From Candidatus Omnitrophota bacterium (lineage in GTDB: Bacteria; Omnitrophota; Gorgyraeia; Gygaellales; Profunditerraquicolaceae), in contig JAQUQA010000069.1 in the NCBI GenBank assembly GCA_028716305.1, forward strand, positions 1-6,470: a stretch of 6,470 bases of DNA, given 5' to 3'. The translations under genes were made by a program, and so were the position numbers. A model generated the notes under the pieces. It saw only the letters and a program-made list of their open reading frames with translations. It searched no databases and was not told the origin of the DNA. Shown piece by piece: positions 1-5,975 of this stretch (the first letter of the stretch is position 1; each line of letters starts with the position of its first letter).

Positions 1-2537
1 ATTTTTTTCTTGTCCACTCCCAAAAGCTGGCTCAAGCGGCTGGCCTTTTCGGTCTGGATAAATTCGATCTCCTGCTTGTAATACGCCCTGATCTCTTTTA
101 TCTTGGCCAGTTCTTTTGACTTCTCTTCTTTTGATTTACGGCCCCTGTCCTTACGGGAAAATACGTGCACCTCCACTACTACGCCTTCCACACCAGGCGG
201 CACAGTCAAAGAGGTATCACGGACGTCACCGGCCTTTTCTCCGAAAATGGCACGCAACAGCCTTTCTTCGGGAGAAAGCTCCGATTCAGTCTTCGGGGTA
301 ACCTTACCCACCAGGATATCACCGGGGGTAACTTCCGCTCCGATACGGATCACGCCCGTATCATCAAGGTTACGTAATGCCTCTTCGCTGACATTGGGAA
401 TATCCCGGGTAATCTCTTCGTTTCCTAAACGCGTCTCTGTCGCTTCGGTCTCAAATTCTTCTACGTGAATAGAGGTCATGGTATCTTCTCTGACCAGCTT
501 ACTGCTCAAGATAATCGCGTCTTCGAAGTTATAACCTCTCCAGGGCATGAAGGCGCAAAGCAGATTCCTGCCCAGGGCCAGCTCACCATTTCTGGTGGCA
601 GTGCCGTCGGCAATAACCTGACCCTTCTCAACATGCTCGCCGAGTTTTACGATCGGCCTCTGGTTTAAACAGGTATCGGCGTTGGTACGCTGAAATTTCT
701 TCAGGTGATAAATTTTCTTTCCAATGGTAATCGAGGAGACATCGACGCTGTTGACCTTGCCGGATTCTTCGGCAATCACCACCGTGCCGGAGTCCCTGGC
801 TAACTTGCCTTCCATGGCCGTGCCGACGACCGGCGCTTCAGTAATCATCAACGGCACCGCCTGACGCTGCATATTGGAACCCATCAGCGCGCGGTTGGCG
901 TCATCATGTTCCAGAAAAGGGATCAAGGAAGCGGCTACGGAAACCAGCTGCTTGGGAGAAACATCCATATACTGGACATCCTTTGCCGAGACCTTGGGAA
1001 GAAAATCACTTTTGTAGCGGCAGGAAATCTCTTTTCCCGCGAAATTGCCGTCGTTATCCAGCGGAACATTCGCCTGGGCGATGATCTTGTCTTCTTCGAT
1101 ATCCGCGGTAAGATACTCGATCCTGCGGCTGACCCGGCCGTTTTCTACCTTGCGATAAGGGGTCTCGATCAGGCCCAGGGGATTTATCCGGGCATAGCAG
1201 CTTAAAGACGCGATCAAGCCGATATTCGGACCTTCCGGGGTCTCAATCGGACAAACCCTGCCGTAGTGCGAAGGATGAATATCTCTTACCTCGAAACCCG
1301 CCCTCTCACGGGAGAGCCCGCCCGGCCCCAAGGCGCTTAACCTGCGCTTATGGGTCATTTCAGCCAGAGGATTAACCTGGTCCATGAATTGGGAAAGCTG
1401 ACTGCGGGCAAAAAAGTCCCGGATCTGATTGGACAATAATTTAGAATTAATCAGGTAATGGACATTCAGGGAAGCAAAGTCTCCGAGGATGCTCAATCTT
1501 TCCCTGATCGAACGCTCTACGCGGCTTAAGCCTATCCTCACCTGATTCTGGACCAGCTCTCCGACCGTCTTTATCCTGCGGTTACCCAAATGGTCGATAT
1601 CGTCGATCTTTCCTTCTCCGGCTTTTAGCCTGATCAGGTATTCGATAACCTTGATTACGGTGGCCGAATCCAGGATCCTCTTCTCCAGGGAAACTTCCAT
1701 TCCCAGCTTGCGGTTGAGGATAAATCTGCCGACCCTCTCTAAATCGTAACGCGCCGGGTCAAAGAACAGGCGGTAGAATAAGGCTTCCGCGGATTCCTTG
1801 GTCACCGGCTCCGCCGGTCTCATCTTGCGGTAAAAATCCTGGTATGCCTCTTCCTTATTCTTGGTAAAATCTTTCTTTAAGGTATTGCTGATCTCGGCAT
1901 GTTCTTTTCCAAAAGCGGCAATGATCTCTTCGTCGGTGCTAAAACCGAGTATACGCAATATCTGGGTCGCCGGAAAGGTCCTGCGCCGGTCAACGTAAGC
2001 CAAAATGGTATCGGTCAGGTCATATTTGAATTCCAACCAGGCCCCGCGGTACGGAATAATCCGGCCGTGAAATATCTTCTTGCCGGTGGGATGCTCTTCT
2101 TCCTCGAAAGAGACGCCGGGGGATCTCTGTAACTGGCTAACGACTACCCGTTCGTCTCCGTTAATGATGAAGGTACCCGTATCGGTCATCAGGGGAATAT
2201 CGCCGAAATAAGCGTCCTGCTCCTTTGTTTCCTGGGGAGTAGTCAGCCTGAACTTCACCTTTAAAGGGGCGGCATAACTTAAAGAACGCCGCTTGGACTC
2301 GGAAATGGTGTATTTCGGCTTGCCCAGGGTATATCCGATAAACTCCAACTTTACCGAACGCTCGGCGTTTTCCAGGGGGAATATTTCGGCAAATACCTCC
2401 TGCAGCCCTTTAAGCTCCCTTTTCTGCACTGGAACATCCATCTGAAGGAACTCATGGTAAGATTCCAGCTGGACATCAAGAAAATTAGGCAGCTCAAAAA
2501 CTTCCTTTAGCTTGGCGAAAGTTTTTCTCTTATTCAT
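1..2537 (-). CDS. rpoB: RNA polymerase beta subunit, 3' end cut by window edge
   Basis: Catalytic beta subunit of RNA polymerase. I translated the frame from the ATG at 2537 to the left edge without a stop: 845 complete codons, with the C-terminal part (including the second half of the active site) outside the window. Landmarks: an N-terminal segment FAKLKEVFELPNFLDVQLES; GDERVVVSQLQRSPG at 127-141; rifampicin cluster I at about 382-405 with SQFMDQ and THKRRLSALGPGG; CPIETPEGPNIGL from 429; NMQRQAVP from about 555; MPWRGYNFED ending at E672-D673, matching E. coli E813-D814. Residues run about 130 behind E. coli numbering, so the large early E. coli insertion is absent. The visible sequence ends in a lysine/glutamate-rich helix. 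It lies 34 nt after rplL, with no clear Shine-Dalgarno before its ATG. rpoC is expected next, beyond the edge. Confidence 0.98.
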   Translation of the reverse strand, partial: MNKRKTFAKLKEVFELPNFLDVQLESYHEFLQMDVPVQKRELKGLQEVFAEIFPLENAERSVKLEFIGYTLGKPKYTISESKRRSLSYAAPLKVKFRLTTPQETKEQDAYFGDIPLMTDTGTFIINGDERVVVSQLQRSPGVSFEEEEHPTGKKIFHGRIIPYRGAWLEFKYDLTDTILAYVDRRRTFPATQILRILGFSTDEEIIAAFGKEHAEISNTLKKDFTKNKEEAYQDFYRKMRPAEPVTKESAEALFYRLFFDPARYDLERVGRFILNRKLGMEVSLEKRILDSATVIKVIEYLIRLKAGEGKIDDIDHLGNRRIKTVGELVQNQVRIGLSRVERSIRERLSILGDFASLNVHYLINSKLLSNQIRDFFARSQLSQFMDQVNPLAEMTHKRRLSALGPGGLSRERAGFEVRDIHPSHYGRVCPIETPEGPNIGLIASLSCYARINPLGLIETPYRKVENGRVSRRIEYLTADIEEDKIIAQANVPLDNDGNFAGKEISCRYKSDFLPKVSAKDVQYMDVSPKQLVSVAASLIPFLEHDDANRALMGSNMQRQAVPLMITEAPVVGTAMEGKLARDSGTVVIAEESGKVNSVDVSSITIGKKIYHLKKFQRTNADTCLNQRPIVKLGEHVEKGQVIADGTATRNGELALGRNLLCAFMPWRGYNFEDAIILSSKLVREDTMTSIHVEEFETEATETRLGNEEITRDIPNVSEEALRNLDDTGVIRIGAEVTPGDILVGKVTPKTESELSPEERLLRAIFGEKAGDVRDTSLTVPPGVEGVVVEVHVFSRKDRGRKSKEEKSKELAKIKEIRAYYKQEIEFIQTEKASRLSQLLGVDKKK

Positions 2538-2571
2538 ATTTAATTAACTGGTTGGTGGTGCAAAGACTTAC

Positions 2572-2964
2572 TTACTTTAACTCGACGGTTGCTCCGGCAG
2601 CCTCGAGTTTTTTCTTCATCTCTTCAGCTTCTTCTTTGGCCACGCCTTCCTTGATCGGCTTGGGCGCTGCGTCTACCAGGTCTTTGGCTTCTTTTAAGCC
2701 AAGGCTGGTCATACCGCGCACTTCCTTAATTACCGCGATTTTGTTGCCGCCGGCACTTGTCAACACCACGGTAAAAGAAGTCTTTTCCTCCGCTGCCGCG
2801 GCACCTGCTCCGGCTGCGGCACCTCCGGCCATCGGCATCGCCATCATCGGCATGTTTGCCTGAACGCCGAACTTCTCTTCCAGCGCCTTAACCAGGTCCG
2901 AAAGCTCCAGAACGCTCATGCCTTCGATAGACTTGATCAGTTCTTCCATTTTTTCGTTAGCCAT
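2572..2964 (-). CDS. rplL: 50S ribosomal protein L7/L12
   Basis: Stalk protein that recruits and activates translational GTPases; it binds L10 as dimers and is normally the only multicopy ribosomal protein. At 130 residues it is close to family length. Layout: N-terminal dimerisation/L10-binding helices at about 1-34 (MEELIKSIEGMSVLELSDLV), a flexible hinge at about 35-60 rich in Ala, Gly and Met (five Met within 38-45), then the globular C-terminal domain with KIAVIKEVRGMTSLGLKEAK at about 75-94, the factor-binding face, and the usual ending GATVELK. The start is fixed by the MANEKMEELI beginning and by AAGGAGG at 2970-2976, five bases before the ATG. This is the best ribosome binding site in the window, and it lies inside the end of rplJ, which overlaps rplL by 8 nt. 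That fits the need for extra L12. Confidence 0.98.
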   Translation of the reverse strand: MANEKMEELIKSIEGMSVLELSDLVKALEEKFGVQANMPMMAMPMAGGAAAGAGAAAAEEKTSFTVVLTSAGGNKIAVIKEVRGMTSLGLKEAKDLVDAAPKPIKEGVAKEEAEEMKKKLEAAGATVELK

Positions 2965-3505
2965 TTTTTCCTCCTTGCTCTTTTTCTTTTTTTTCTTTAA
3001 TTTGCTCTACACAGATCACGAATTTCTTAAGCGTATTCTTCAACACGTAAACGAAATTGTTGATCGGCGATTTAAGGGTCATGGCCAACTGCGCGTGCAA
3101 CATATGCCTCGAAGGCAGTTTGGCCAGGGCCTCGATATCTTTGGCCTCCAGGATCCTGTCCTGCAGGAACCCGGCTTCATAGACCATCTTTTCATGTTCC
3201 TTCTTAAAATTAAAGAGGACCTTAGAGGCCTCTACCGGCTCATCGCCGGCAACCACGATCCCACAAGGTCCTTCGATACTCTTGACTACGCTCTCCAGGC
3301 CGGAATTTTTAAGCGCCCGGCGGGCAACGGAATTCTTTACCACAAAAAAATCGGCCCTGGAGTCCTTAAGGGACATGCGCAAGGCCGTGAGGTCCGGGCT
3401 GGACAAGCCTGAATATTTAATGACGAAAAAACACTCCTTACCCTTTAATTGCTCCTTAATGTGGCTTTCCGATGCTTCCTTAAAAAGTATGCCGACCTTT
3501 TTCAT
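2957..3505 (-). CDS. rplJ: 50S ribosomal protein L10
   Basis: Base of the ribosomal stalk: the N-terminal domain binds 23S rRNA beside L11, and the C-terminal helix carries L12 dimers. It has 182 residues, against 165 in E. coli. The N-terminal domain shows the family pattern (VIKYSGLSSPDLTALRMSL at about 28-46, then VVKNSVARRAL and GPCGIVVAGDEP). After LPSRHMLHAQLAMTLKSP the C-terminal helix continues as NNFVYVLKNTLKKFVICVEQ and a Lys/Glu-rich tail, roughly ten residues longer than in E. coli. That is compatible with a third L12-dimer site, which is an inference from length. The start at 3505 has AAGGG at 3511-3515. The gene begins 15 nt after rplA and ends inside rplL. No room exists before it for the long L10-binding leader known from E. 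coli. A run of eight A lies near its 3' end (2987-2994). Confidence 0.97.
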   Translation of the reverse strand: MKKVGILFKEASESHIKEQLKGKECFFVIKYSGLSSPDLTALRMSLKDSRADFFVVKNSVARRALKNSGLESVVKSIEGPCGIVVAGDEPVEASKVLFNFKKEHEKMVYEAGFLQDRILEAKDIEALAKLPSRHMLHAQLAMTLKSPINNFVYVLKNTLKKFVICVEQIKEKKEKEQGGKNG

Positions 3506-3520
3506 TTTTACCCTTATTAA

Positions 3521-4210
3521 TTAGATAACCACCCTGAATCCGGGATTCATGGTGGAAGAGATAAACAGGCTCTTTACGAATTTTCCTTTTATCGTATGCG
3601 GTTTTGCTTCATTAATGGCATCCACTACGCGGTTGGCGTTTTCCAAAATCTTGTCCTCGGAAAAAGAAATCTTGCCTACGCTTAAATGTATCCCGCCCTG
3701 CTTGTCCACGCGGAATTCAACTTTGCCTTTTCTGACATCTTCTATCGCCTTGGCGATATCATTAGTAACCGTTCCGGTCTTGGGGCTGGGCATCAGTCCG
3801 CGGGGCCCCAGGATCTTTCCCAGCTTGCTTAAATCTTTCATCATCTCCGGGGTAGCGATGGCGCAATCGAAATCCATGAATCCGCCGGAGACCTTTTCGA
3901 TCAAATCGGAAGAACCGACGTAATCGGCCTGGGCCTCTTTGGCGATCTTTTCCTGTTCGCCTTTGCAAAAGACCGCGACTTTAAGTTTCTTACCCGTGCC
4001 ATGTGGCAGCACTACCGTGCCGCGTACCATCTGTTCCGACTTCTTCGAATCGACGTTAAGATTAAAATGCAGATCAACCGCGGCATCGAATTTCACCGGA
4101 GCCGCCTTCTTAAGCAGACTGACCGCTTCATTGAGCTGGTAGGCCTTATCCTTCTGTTCGCTTACCAGTTTCCGCGATTCCCTGTATCTTTTGCTAGGCT
4201 TGGATAACAT
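3521..4210 (-). CDS. rplA: 50S ribosomal protein L1
   Basis: Protein of the mobile L1 arm by the E-site; in many bacteria it also represses its own rplK-rplA mRNA by mimicry of the 23S rRNA site. At 229 residues it is close to the usual 230-235. Conserved parts: VKFDAAVDLHFNLNVD at about 39-54, VRGTVVLPHGTGK at about 62-74, LGKILGPRGLMPSPKTGTVT at about 130-149, and a C-terminal RNA-binding strand ending SSTMNPGFRVVI. In that last motif the residue after Met, usually Gly, is Asn (N222). The start at 4210 is supported by AAGGGGAG at 4214-4221 and by the family N-terminus (SKRYRE). The gap to rplK upstream is 18 nt and to rplJ downstream 15 nt, so it sits inside a tight operon. Confidence 0.97.
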   Translation of the reverse strand: MLSKPSKRYRESRKLVSEQKDKAYQLNEAVSLLKKAAPVKFDAAVDLHFNLNVDSKKSEQMVRGTVVLPHGTGKKLKVAVFCKGEQEKIAKEAQADYVGSSDLIEKVSGGFMDFDCAIATPEMMKDLSKLGKILGPRGLMPSPKTGTVTNDIAKAIEDVRKGKVEFRVDKQGGIHLSVGKISFSEDKILENANRVVDAINEAKPHTIKGKFVKSLFISSTMNPGFRVVI

Positions 4211-4228
4211 GATCTCCCCTTGAAATAT

Positions 4229-4654
4229 TTATCCCTCTACGGCAATGCCCATGCTTCTGGCGGTGCCGCTGATAATCTTAATTGCCTCTTCCATGTCTTT
4301 TGTATTCAAATCCTGCAGCTTTAACTTGGCGATCTCTTCTATCTGCTTTCTGGTTACCGTGCCGATAGATTCTTTTCCCGCGCTGCCGCTGGCCTTGGCC
4401 AGGTTTGCCGCGCGCTTTAAAAGGACCGAAGAAGGCGGGCTCTTTATAATAAAGGTAAAGGACCTGTCTTCGTAAACGGTAATTACTGCCGGCAGGATCA
4501 GCCCTTCCTTGCCCTTGGTCTGTTCATTAAACTGCTTGCAGAACTGCATGATGTTTACGCCATGCTGACCCAGAGCGGGCCCAACCGGAGGAGCGGGATT
4601 TGCCTGCCCTGCGGGACAATATAGTTTAATCTGAGCGGTAATCTTCTTGGCCAT
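4229..4654 (-). CDS. rplK: 50S ribosomal protein L11
   Basis: Binds the GTPase-associated centre of 23S rRNA at the stalk base; target region of thiostrepton-type antibiotics. It has 141 residues, against 142 in E. coli. The N-terminal domain carries NPAPPVGPALGQHGVNIMQF at about 19-38, with the prolines P22, P23 and P26 that line the thiostrepton site. The interdomain hinge is SPPS with P73-P74, and the C-terminal rRNA-binding domain runs from about 76 and includes SGSAGKESIGTVTRKQIEEIA. I chose the start at 4654 (MAKKITAQ, the universal L11 beginning) with AAAGGG at 4663-4668. The frame is open for 12 more codons to an ATG at 4690, but those residues come from the repeat-rich spacer and match no L11. 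All visible antibiotic-contact prolines are present. Confidence 0.97.
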   Translation of the reverse strand: MAKKITAQIKLYCPAGQANPAPPVGPALGQHGVNIMQFCKQFNEQTKGKEGLILPAVITVYEDRSFTFIIKSPPSSVLLKRAANLAKASGSAGKESIGTVTRKQIEEIAKLKLQDLNTKDMEEAIKIISGTARSMGIAVEG

Positions 4655-4662
4655 TTTATTAA

Positions 4663-4668
4663 CCCTTT
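4663..4668 (-). promoter_or_regulatory. Ribosome binding site deciding the rplK start
   Basis: AAAGGG lies eight bases before the ATG at 4654. It supports that start over the in-frame ATG at 4690, which has no comparable purine-rich site and would place spacer repeat sequence inside L11. Confidence 0.7.
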
Positions 4669-4670
4669 TA

Positions 4671-4761
4671 GCGCAAAACTCAAAGCGCAAAGCGCAAAAT
4701 TACAGCGTAAAGCTCAAAAGGTTTTAAGTTTTAACCTCAGTTTTGCGTTTTGCCCTTTACG
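4671..4761. repeat. Low-complexity spacer of short direct and inverted repeats between nusG and rplK
   Basis: On the plus strand the motif GCGCAAA recurs with small changes: it begins at 4671, 4685 and 4692, and as GCGTAAA at 4705. The 14-mers at 4671-4684 and 4705-4718 match at 12 positions. The right part carries the reverse complement: CGCAAAACT (4672-4680) pairs with 4739-4747, and CGTAAAG (4706-4712) pairs with 4755-4761. The two pairings cross, so they cannot form together as simple nested stems. Between them AGGTT (4719-4723) can pair with AACCT (4733-4737). The region contains no gene. It looks like an intergenic repeat that grew by duplication of a short word; function unknown. Confidence 0.6.
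4699..4727 (-). promoter_or_regulatory. Possible weak internal promoter before rplK
   Basis: On the minus strand TTAAAA (4722-4727; four of six bases of the -35 consensus) stands 17 bp before TGTAAT (4699-4704; five of six of the -10 consensus). It would start an mRNA for rplKAJL-rpoB at about 4692, as the separate L11 promoter does in E. coli. It lies inside the AT-rich repeat spacer, where such matches arise easily, so support is weak. Confidence 0.25.
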
Positions 4762-4763
4762 TT

Positions 4764-5291
4764 TTAAACTTTCTCAACCTGCCAGTATTCCAACTCGACG
4801 GGGGTGGCCCTGCCGAAAATTGAAACACTGACCTTCAATTTACCCTTTTCCGGATGAATCTCGTCGATCGTTCCGTTAAAATTAACAAAAGGCCCTTCGG
4901 TCACCCTGACCTGCTCACCCTTCTCAAAGACAATCTTGGGGCTGGGCTTTGTCTGCGTATCCTGTGTCCTCTTGAGGATGCTGTCGACTTCCTGCTGCGG
5001 CAGAGGCATGGGCTTCTTGCCCAAACCGATAAAACCGGTCACTCCGGGAGTCGATTTGATCAAAAGGTAGGTACTTTCGCTAAGGTCCATCTCAATGATC
5101 AGGTAGCCCGGGAAGAATTTTCTCTGCGACAATTTCTTTTTTCCGGAACGGACCTCTGAAACCTGCTCGGTAGGAATAACCACCTGGGAAATCGTTTCCT
5201 GCAATCCTAAAGCGGCAACCCGGCTCTCCAGAAGCGTCTTCACCTTGTCTTCAGAACCCGTTTGCGTATGTACTACGTACCATTTCTTCAT
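4764..5291 (-). CDS. nusG: Transcription termination/antitermination factor NusG
   Basis: General elongation factor that binds the RNA polymerase clamp and, through its C-terminal domain, S10 or Rho. At 175 residues it is near the usual length. The N-terminal NGN domain (about 1-110) starts with KKWYVVHTQTGSEDKV and includes QRKFFPGYLIIEMDL at about 56-70 and STPGVTGFIGLGKKPMPL at about 80-97. A linker of about 12 residues leads to the C-terminal KOW domain (about 122-175), with KGEQVRVTEGPFVNFNGTI and the usual end PVELEYWQVEKV. No extra domain is inserted. The ATG lies only 4 nt after the secE stop and no Shine-Dalgarno is visible, so its translation is probably coupled to secE. The order secE-nusG-rplK is the standard one. 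Confidence 0.98.
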   Translation of the reverse strand: MKKWYVVHTQTGSEDKVKTLLESRVAALGLQETISQVVIPTEQVSEVRSGKKKLSQRKFFPGYLIIEMDLSESTYLLIKSTPGVTGFIGLGKKPMPLPQQEVDSILKRTQDTQTKPSPKIVFEKGEQVRVTEGPFVNFNGTIDEIHPEKGKLKVSVSIFGRATPVELEYWQVEKV

Positions 5292-5295
5292 CTGT

Positions 5296-5490
5296 TTAAT
5301 AGCTGAACATCAGGCTCAATACTTTTGAAAGAACCACGTCGATCGCCCCTATGTATGCGGCCAAAATCGCCGTAATCATGATCACCACTACCGTTGAACC
5401 GATTAATTCCTGCCGCGTTGACCATGATACTTTTGCGAGCTCCTGTTTTACCTGTTTTAAAAATGTTACCGGTTTACTGAAAATTTTCAT
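5296..5490 (-). CDS. secE: Protein translocase subunit SecE
   Basis: Small essential subunit of the SecYEG channel in the cytoplasmic membrane; it clamps SecY. It has 64 residues with a single membrane span, the usual form outside the enterobacteria (E. coli has three spans). An amphipathic N-terminal stretch FLKQVKQELAKVSWSTRQEL (10-29) is followed by a hydrophobic segment at about 31-50 and a short hydrophobic tail. In the conserved V-x-W-P motif the proline is serine here (W23-S24). The start cannot move upstream: an in-frame TAA lies at 5500-5502. No clear ribosome binding site precedes the ATG, and a possible 10-codon reading frame ends across it (see findings). The gene lies 57 nt after tRNA-Trp, a common adjacency in bacteria. 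Confidence 0.96.
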   Translation of the reverse strand: MKIFSKPVTFLKQVKQELAKVSWSTRQELIGSTVVVIMITAILAAYIGAIDVVLSKVLSLMFSY

Positions 5491-5547
5491 ATCGGATTCT
5501 TAAAAAGCTGCCGCTGCATCTAAAGTTACCTAATTAACTCTCCAGAC

Positions 5548-5621
5548 TGGCAGGAGCGGCAGGAGTCGAACCTGCAGTCACGGTTTTGGAGACCGTTGGT
5601 TTGCCATTAACCGACGCTCCT
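5548..5621 (-). tRNA. tRNA-Trp (anticodon CCA)
   Basis: A complete cloverleaf can be drawn on the minus strand: acceptor AGGAGCG/CGCTCCT, D arm GGTT/AACC with a short seven-base loop, anticodon stem ACGGT/ACCGT around loop CTCCAAA (anticodon CCA), a four-base variable loop, and T arm GCAGG/CCTGC with TTCGACT. The discriminator is G and the 3' CCA is encoded (5548-5550), giving 74 nt. G73 and anticodon CCA are the tryptophan identity elements. It lies between rpmG and secE, so it is probably excised from the operon transcript. Confidence 0.95.
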
Positions 5622-5669
5622 ATTTTACGTTCAATGACAAATCAAAATACAATATTCGACAATTGAGAA

Positions 5670-5693
5670 GCGTTCTGCGTTCTGCGTTCGGCG
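5670..5693. repeat. 7-bp tandem repeat GCGTTCT
   Basis: On the plus strand the heptamer GCGTTCT starts at 5670 and again at 5677. A third copy with one change (GCGTTCG) starts at 5684, and a decayed fourth begins GCG at 5691. The array runs straight into the palindrome at 5684-5720. Confidence 0.75.
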
Positions 5694-5720
5694 TGAGCCT
5701 ATTGGATTCACGCCGTTCGC
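5684..5720. repeat. 37-nt imperfect palindrome (REP-like hairpin)
   Basis: The arms pair GCG (5684-5686) with CGC (5718-5720), then a TT/TT internal mismatch, then CGGCGTGA (5689-5696) with TCACGCCG (5708-5715), optionally extended by CC/GG around a TATT loop with a bulge. The GC-rich hairpin could form in RNA from either strand. On the minus strand no T-run follows it, so it is not a typical terminator. It could protect or pause the operon transcript, or be a repetitive extragenic palindrome. Confidence 0.65.
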
Positions 5721-5780
5721 TAAAACGCGACTGCGCCGTACAAATTATTTATCTTCCCATTGCGATCTTGTCATTACCCT

Positions 5781-5930
5781 CTATTTGATTTCCTTATGAG
5801 GCGTGTGTTTATGGCAAAACCGGCAAAACTTGGACATTTCCAATCTATCCTGATGTAATTTCTTATTTTTAGTGGTGGTATAATTCTTATTTTTGCAAAC
5901 TGTGCATTCCAGGGTTATTGTCTCGCGCAT
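5781..5930 (-). CDS. rpmG: 50S ribosomal protein L33, zinc-binding form
   Basis: Small large-subunit protein located near the E-site. I translated 49 residues from the ATG at 5930 to TAG at 5781; 49 is a typical length. The protein begins MRETITLECTVCKNKNY and ends CHKHTPHKEIK. Two CxxC pairs, C9/C12 and C36/C39, make this the zinc-ribbon (C+) form, while many species also keep a cysteine-free copy used under zinc limitation. TTTKNKKLHQDRLEMSKFC between the pairs is typical of the family. AAGGAAG at 5941-5947 lies ten bases before the ATG. The gene sits between tRNA-Thr (45 nt upstream) and tRNA-Trp (159 nt downstream). In many genomes tuf stands just upstream of rpmG; here there is no room for it. 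Confidence 0.95.
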   Translation of the reverse strand: MRETITLECTVCKNKNYTTTKNKKLHQDRLEMSKFCRFCHKHTPHKEIK

Positions 5931-5975
5931 GGCCGCTAATCTTCCTTGCTTTTCGGTGTATCCCGGTCAGTTAAA

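Larger units (their letters stand above)
5633..5775. repeat. Spacer bounded by an 8-bp inverted repeat, between rpmG and tRNA-Trp
   Basis: AATGACAA at 5633-5640 is repeated in reverse complement at 5768-5775. The two ends enclose almost the whole 159-nt gap between rpmG and tRNA-Trp, including the 7-bp tandem repeat and the palindrome listed separately. I see no open reading frame of note inside. Ends like these could mark an old small insertion (MITE-like), but eight bases in AT-rich ends can also match by chance, and I see no flanking target duplication. Confidence 0.3.

Noticed and set aside
103..1205. Plus-strand open frames opposite rpoB (for example 103-468, 465-668, 906-1205)
   Set aside because: They lie fully antisense to a conserved, uninterrupted RpoB frame, resemble no family and have no ribosome sites.
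2552..2863. Alanine-rich plus-strand frame opposite rplL
   Set aside because: Its composition is the mirror of the Ala/Gly hinge codons of L7/L12; antisense shadow.
2918..3412. 164-codon plus-strand frame opposite rplJ
   Set aside because: It overlaps the well-supported L10 gene; the phenylalanine run at its start is just the complement of the Lys-rich L10 tail.
3762..3968. 68-codon minus-strand frame inside rplA
   Set aside because: Out of frame with L1, Arg-rich shadow with no family resemblance.
4655..4690. Upstream start for rplK at 4690
   Set aside because: The 12 extra residues come from the repeat spacer, L11 proteins start MAKK, and the ribosome site supports 4654.
4719..4737. Terminator between nusG and rplK
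   Set aside because: The AGGTT/AACCT stem is five pairs, AT-rich, with a nine-base loop and only TTTT after it on the minus strand; too weak.
4671..4761. CRISPR-like array
   Set aside because: The repeat units are only 7-14 bp, variable and irregularly spaced, with no distinct spacers.
5720..5780. Second promoter before tRNA-Trp (ATGACA with an ATAAAT-like -10)
   Set aside because: The -10 match is poor at any usual spacing, and the -35-like bases belong to the inverted repeat end.
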